Shown one piece after another: positions 62,697 through 64,000 of a stretch of 64,000 nt of DNA (position 1 is its first letter; the number at the start of each line of letters is the position of its first letter). The notes under the pieces were generated by a model that searched no databases, was not told the DNA's origin, and worked only from the letters and a program-made list of their open reading frames with translations. The stretch lies in NCBI RefSeq assembly GCF_024494645.1, contig NZ_JANHDJ010000004.1, positions 186,001-250,000 of the forward strand. The letters run 5' to 3'. The translations under genes were made by a program, and so were the position numbers. Source of the DNA: Halohasta litorea. Lineage in GTDB: Archaea > Halobacteriota > Halobacteria > Halobacteriales > Haloferacaceae.

Positions 62697-64000
62697 CTAC
62701 TGCCGTTCAGGCTCCGTTTCGGCCGCAGTCGACGTTCGCTGGCGGTAGAGTCGCGGACTGTACAGCAGGGCGATTCCTGCGATGCCGACGAGCGTGCCCG
62801 CGGCGAGATACTGGAAGCTCGCCTGGATACCCACCGTGTCTCCGAGATAGCCGATCACCAGCGGGTAGCCCGAGCTGACGAGCAGGACGATCGTCCAAAA
62901 GTACCCGAACGTCCGCCCCTCGTAGGCGGGCGGCGTGATGTCACTGATAAGGGCGTCCCGAATCGGGTTGATGCCGAACAGACAGGCGCCGACGAGAGCG
63001 AACACAGCCACCAACACCACCGGGGTTAGCTGTCGTACGGCGAGCACAGCGAGTCCGGCCGTGGTCAACGCGAGCAGCCCGATCAAGAGGAGCCGGTAGT
63101 CGAACCGTTTGGCTACGGCTCCGACAAGCAGTTGCGAGAGGGCCCCACTGAGCAGTAACACCGAAAAGTAGGCGTTGGCAACCGATTCGGAGGGGATTAC
63201 GAGATCACCGACCGAAAGCGAGTAGCCGTACACGTCAGTGATGAACACCGGCGCGAAGGTGATCAGGCCGTTCGTCGCGAACAGAATGAAGCAGAAGGCG
63301 AGTAGAATCGTCACCATGGGATACAGGAACTGCCGCGGGTTGGCCCTCCAGGAGCCACCGGCTGCGCCCGACGAGTCACGCGACGAACGACCAGTTGAGG
63401 CTCTCGATGACCCACCGGCCGACGCCTCGCCGAGAGCCGACGGTGGGCGGGTCTCGATATCGCTGGCCCGAAAGACGAGCCACAGCCAGCTAGCGTAGAC
63501 GAACCCAAACAGGCTCACGCCGACGAGAATCCACTCCCATGGGACCACCAGAATGAGTCCACCGATCAACAGCGGAGCGAGGGTATCACCAAGCTTCGAG
63601 GCGCTGCCCCACATCCCCAACACGGTAGCTTTCCCTTCGGCGCTGATGTTCGCCGAGATCAGCGGATAGCCAACCGGATGAATCCCGCTGTAGCCGACGC
63701 CCGCGACGAACATCCCACCGGCCATGATCTGGTAGGTCCCGCTGAAACTGTGTCCGAACAGCTCCACCGCCGGGAATGCCGGGCCGACGGCCGAGCCGAG
63801 GACGAACAGCAGATAGCCAACCGACATCAGTCCGATCGCTGGCAGCAGGATGTACTGGCGGTCGAATTTGTCGACCAAAATCCCCATCGGGGCCTGGCCG
63901 AGACCACCGGCGAACAGGTAGATACTGACGAGCGAACCCAACTGCCACAGCGGCGAGTCGAGCCCGATGACCAGAATCGGGATCAGCGGCGGGAACAGCC
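62697..64000 (-). CDS. MFS transporter, N-terminus cut by the window edge
   Basis: The frame is open to the right edge; 434 residues are visible and the true start lies beyond 64000. It has about eleven membrane helices, with the MFS A-like motif GQAPMGILVDKFDRQYILLPAIG. A long hydrophilic central loop is rich in Ser and Gly (GGSSRASTGRSSRDSSGAAGG). It resembles the fosmidomycin-resistance exporter group. No substrate can be read. The 81-bp gap to citrate synthase and the shared strand make co-transcription possible. Confidence 0.88.
   Translation of the reverse strand, partial: LFPPLIPILVIGLDSPLWQLGSLVSIYLFAGGLGQAPMGILVDKFDRQYILLPAIGLMSVGYLLFVLGSAVGPAFPAVELFGHSFSGTYQIMAGGMFVAGVGYSGIHPVGYPLISANISAEGKATVLGMWGSASKLGDTLAPLLIGGLILVVPWEWILVGVSLFGFVYASWLWLVFRASDIETRPPSALGEASAGGSSRASTGRSSRDSSGAAGGSWRANPRQFLYPMVTILLAFCFILFATNGLITFAPVFITDVYGYSLSVGDLVIPSESVANAYFSVLLLSGALSQLLVGAVAKRFDYRLLLIGLLALTTAGLAVLAVRQLTPVVLVAVFALVGACLFGINPIRDALISDITPPAYEGRTFGYFWTIVLLVSSGYPLVIGYLGDTVGIQASFQYLAAGTLVGIAGIALLYSPRLYRQRTSTAAETEPERQ

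Noticed and set aside
1-64000. CRISPR arrays and insertion sequences
   Set aside because: No regularly spaced repeats and no transposase-like gene with terminal inverted repeats were found while reading both strands.

Overview
The window is a GC-rich piece of a haloarchaeal chromosome. The proteins are strongly acidic. The information-processing genes are archaeal: GatE, L7Ae, S28e, L24e, L21e, RpoF, KsgA/Dim1, archease and RtcB. Many start codons sit about 25-30 nt after an AT-rich TATA-like element, as in leaderless haloarchaeal transcripts. Secreted lipoproteins carry twin-arginine signals followed by a lipobox. An ice-binding-type domain hints at, but does not prove, a cold-adapted lineage. 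No rRNA, tRNA, CRISPR array or intact insertion sequence was seen.

Layout. 1-4.6 kb: end of an unknown gene, a BolA-like protein, fumarase, a zinc finger and GatE. 5-6.7 kb: an ice-binding-domain lipoprotein with a long poly-Asp tract. 6.8-10.4 kb: a MaoC-like hydratase, a small membrane protein, the rpl7ae-rps28e-rpl24e-ndk cluster behind a structured leader, and a PiT-type phosphate transporter. 10.6-15.4 kb: an old-yellow-enzyme homologue and a nucleoside-ribose salvage module, in which a form III RuBisCO converges on an operon of a PfkB kinase and a ribose-1,5-bisphosphate isomerase. 15.6-19.4 kb: a PAS-GAF-HTH regulator and a two-gene methionine synthase operon. 19.4-24.8 kb: the archaeal rpl21e-rpoF / DUF655-ksgA-mscS-methyltransferase block, with a pentapeptide-repeat lipoprotein lying inside it. 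24.9-30.1 kb: GNAT, archease, a TraB-like/RDD fusion, a DoxX-like membrane protein and RtcB ligase. 30.1-34.9 kb: a probable glycolipid cluster with a flippase-like protein, a sulfatase-fold enzyme with Thr at the nucleophile position, and two glycosyltransferases. 35-47.8 kb: mixed metabolism and membrane genes, including a HEAT-repeat protein, a second eIF2B-like protein, a sugar isomerase/Gfo-Idh pair and DUF1508 repeats. 47.8-53.8 kb: a decayed stretch with a uspA fragment joined to a 5'-truncated TRAP permease, two MFS transporters and a frameshifted btpA. 54.1-55.6 kb: a DUF5805 protein and tyrosine recombinase pair. 55.9-64 kb: a glutaredoxin-DinB fusion, then central carbon genes (malic enzyme, type II GAPDH, a 2-hydroxyacid dehydrogenase, citrate synthase) and an MFS gene cut by the right edge.

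How the genes work together. Fumarase, malic enzyme, citrate synthase and GAPDH belong to the TCA cycle and gluconeogenesis. The RuBisCO module would feed nucleoside ribose into that network as 3-phosphoglycerate. Haloarchaea are known to have a related route that lacks RuBisCO, so a RuBisCO next to the kinase and isomerase is the most interesting metabolic feature. The structured 5' leader of rpl7ae and the thiol-type glutaredoxin-DinB fusion are the best candidates for little-described regulation and chemistry.
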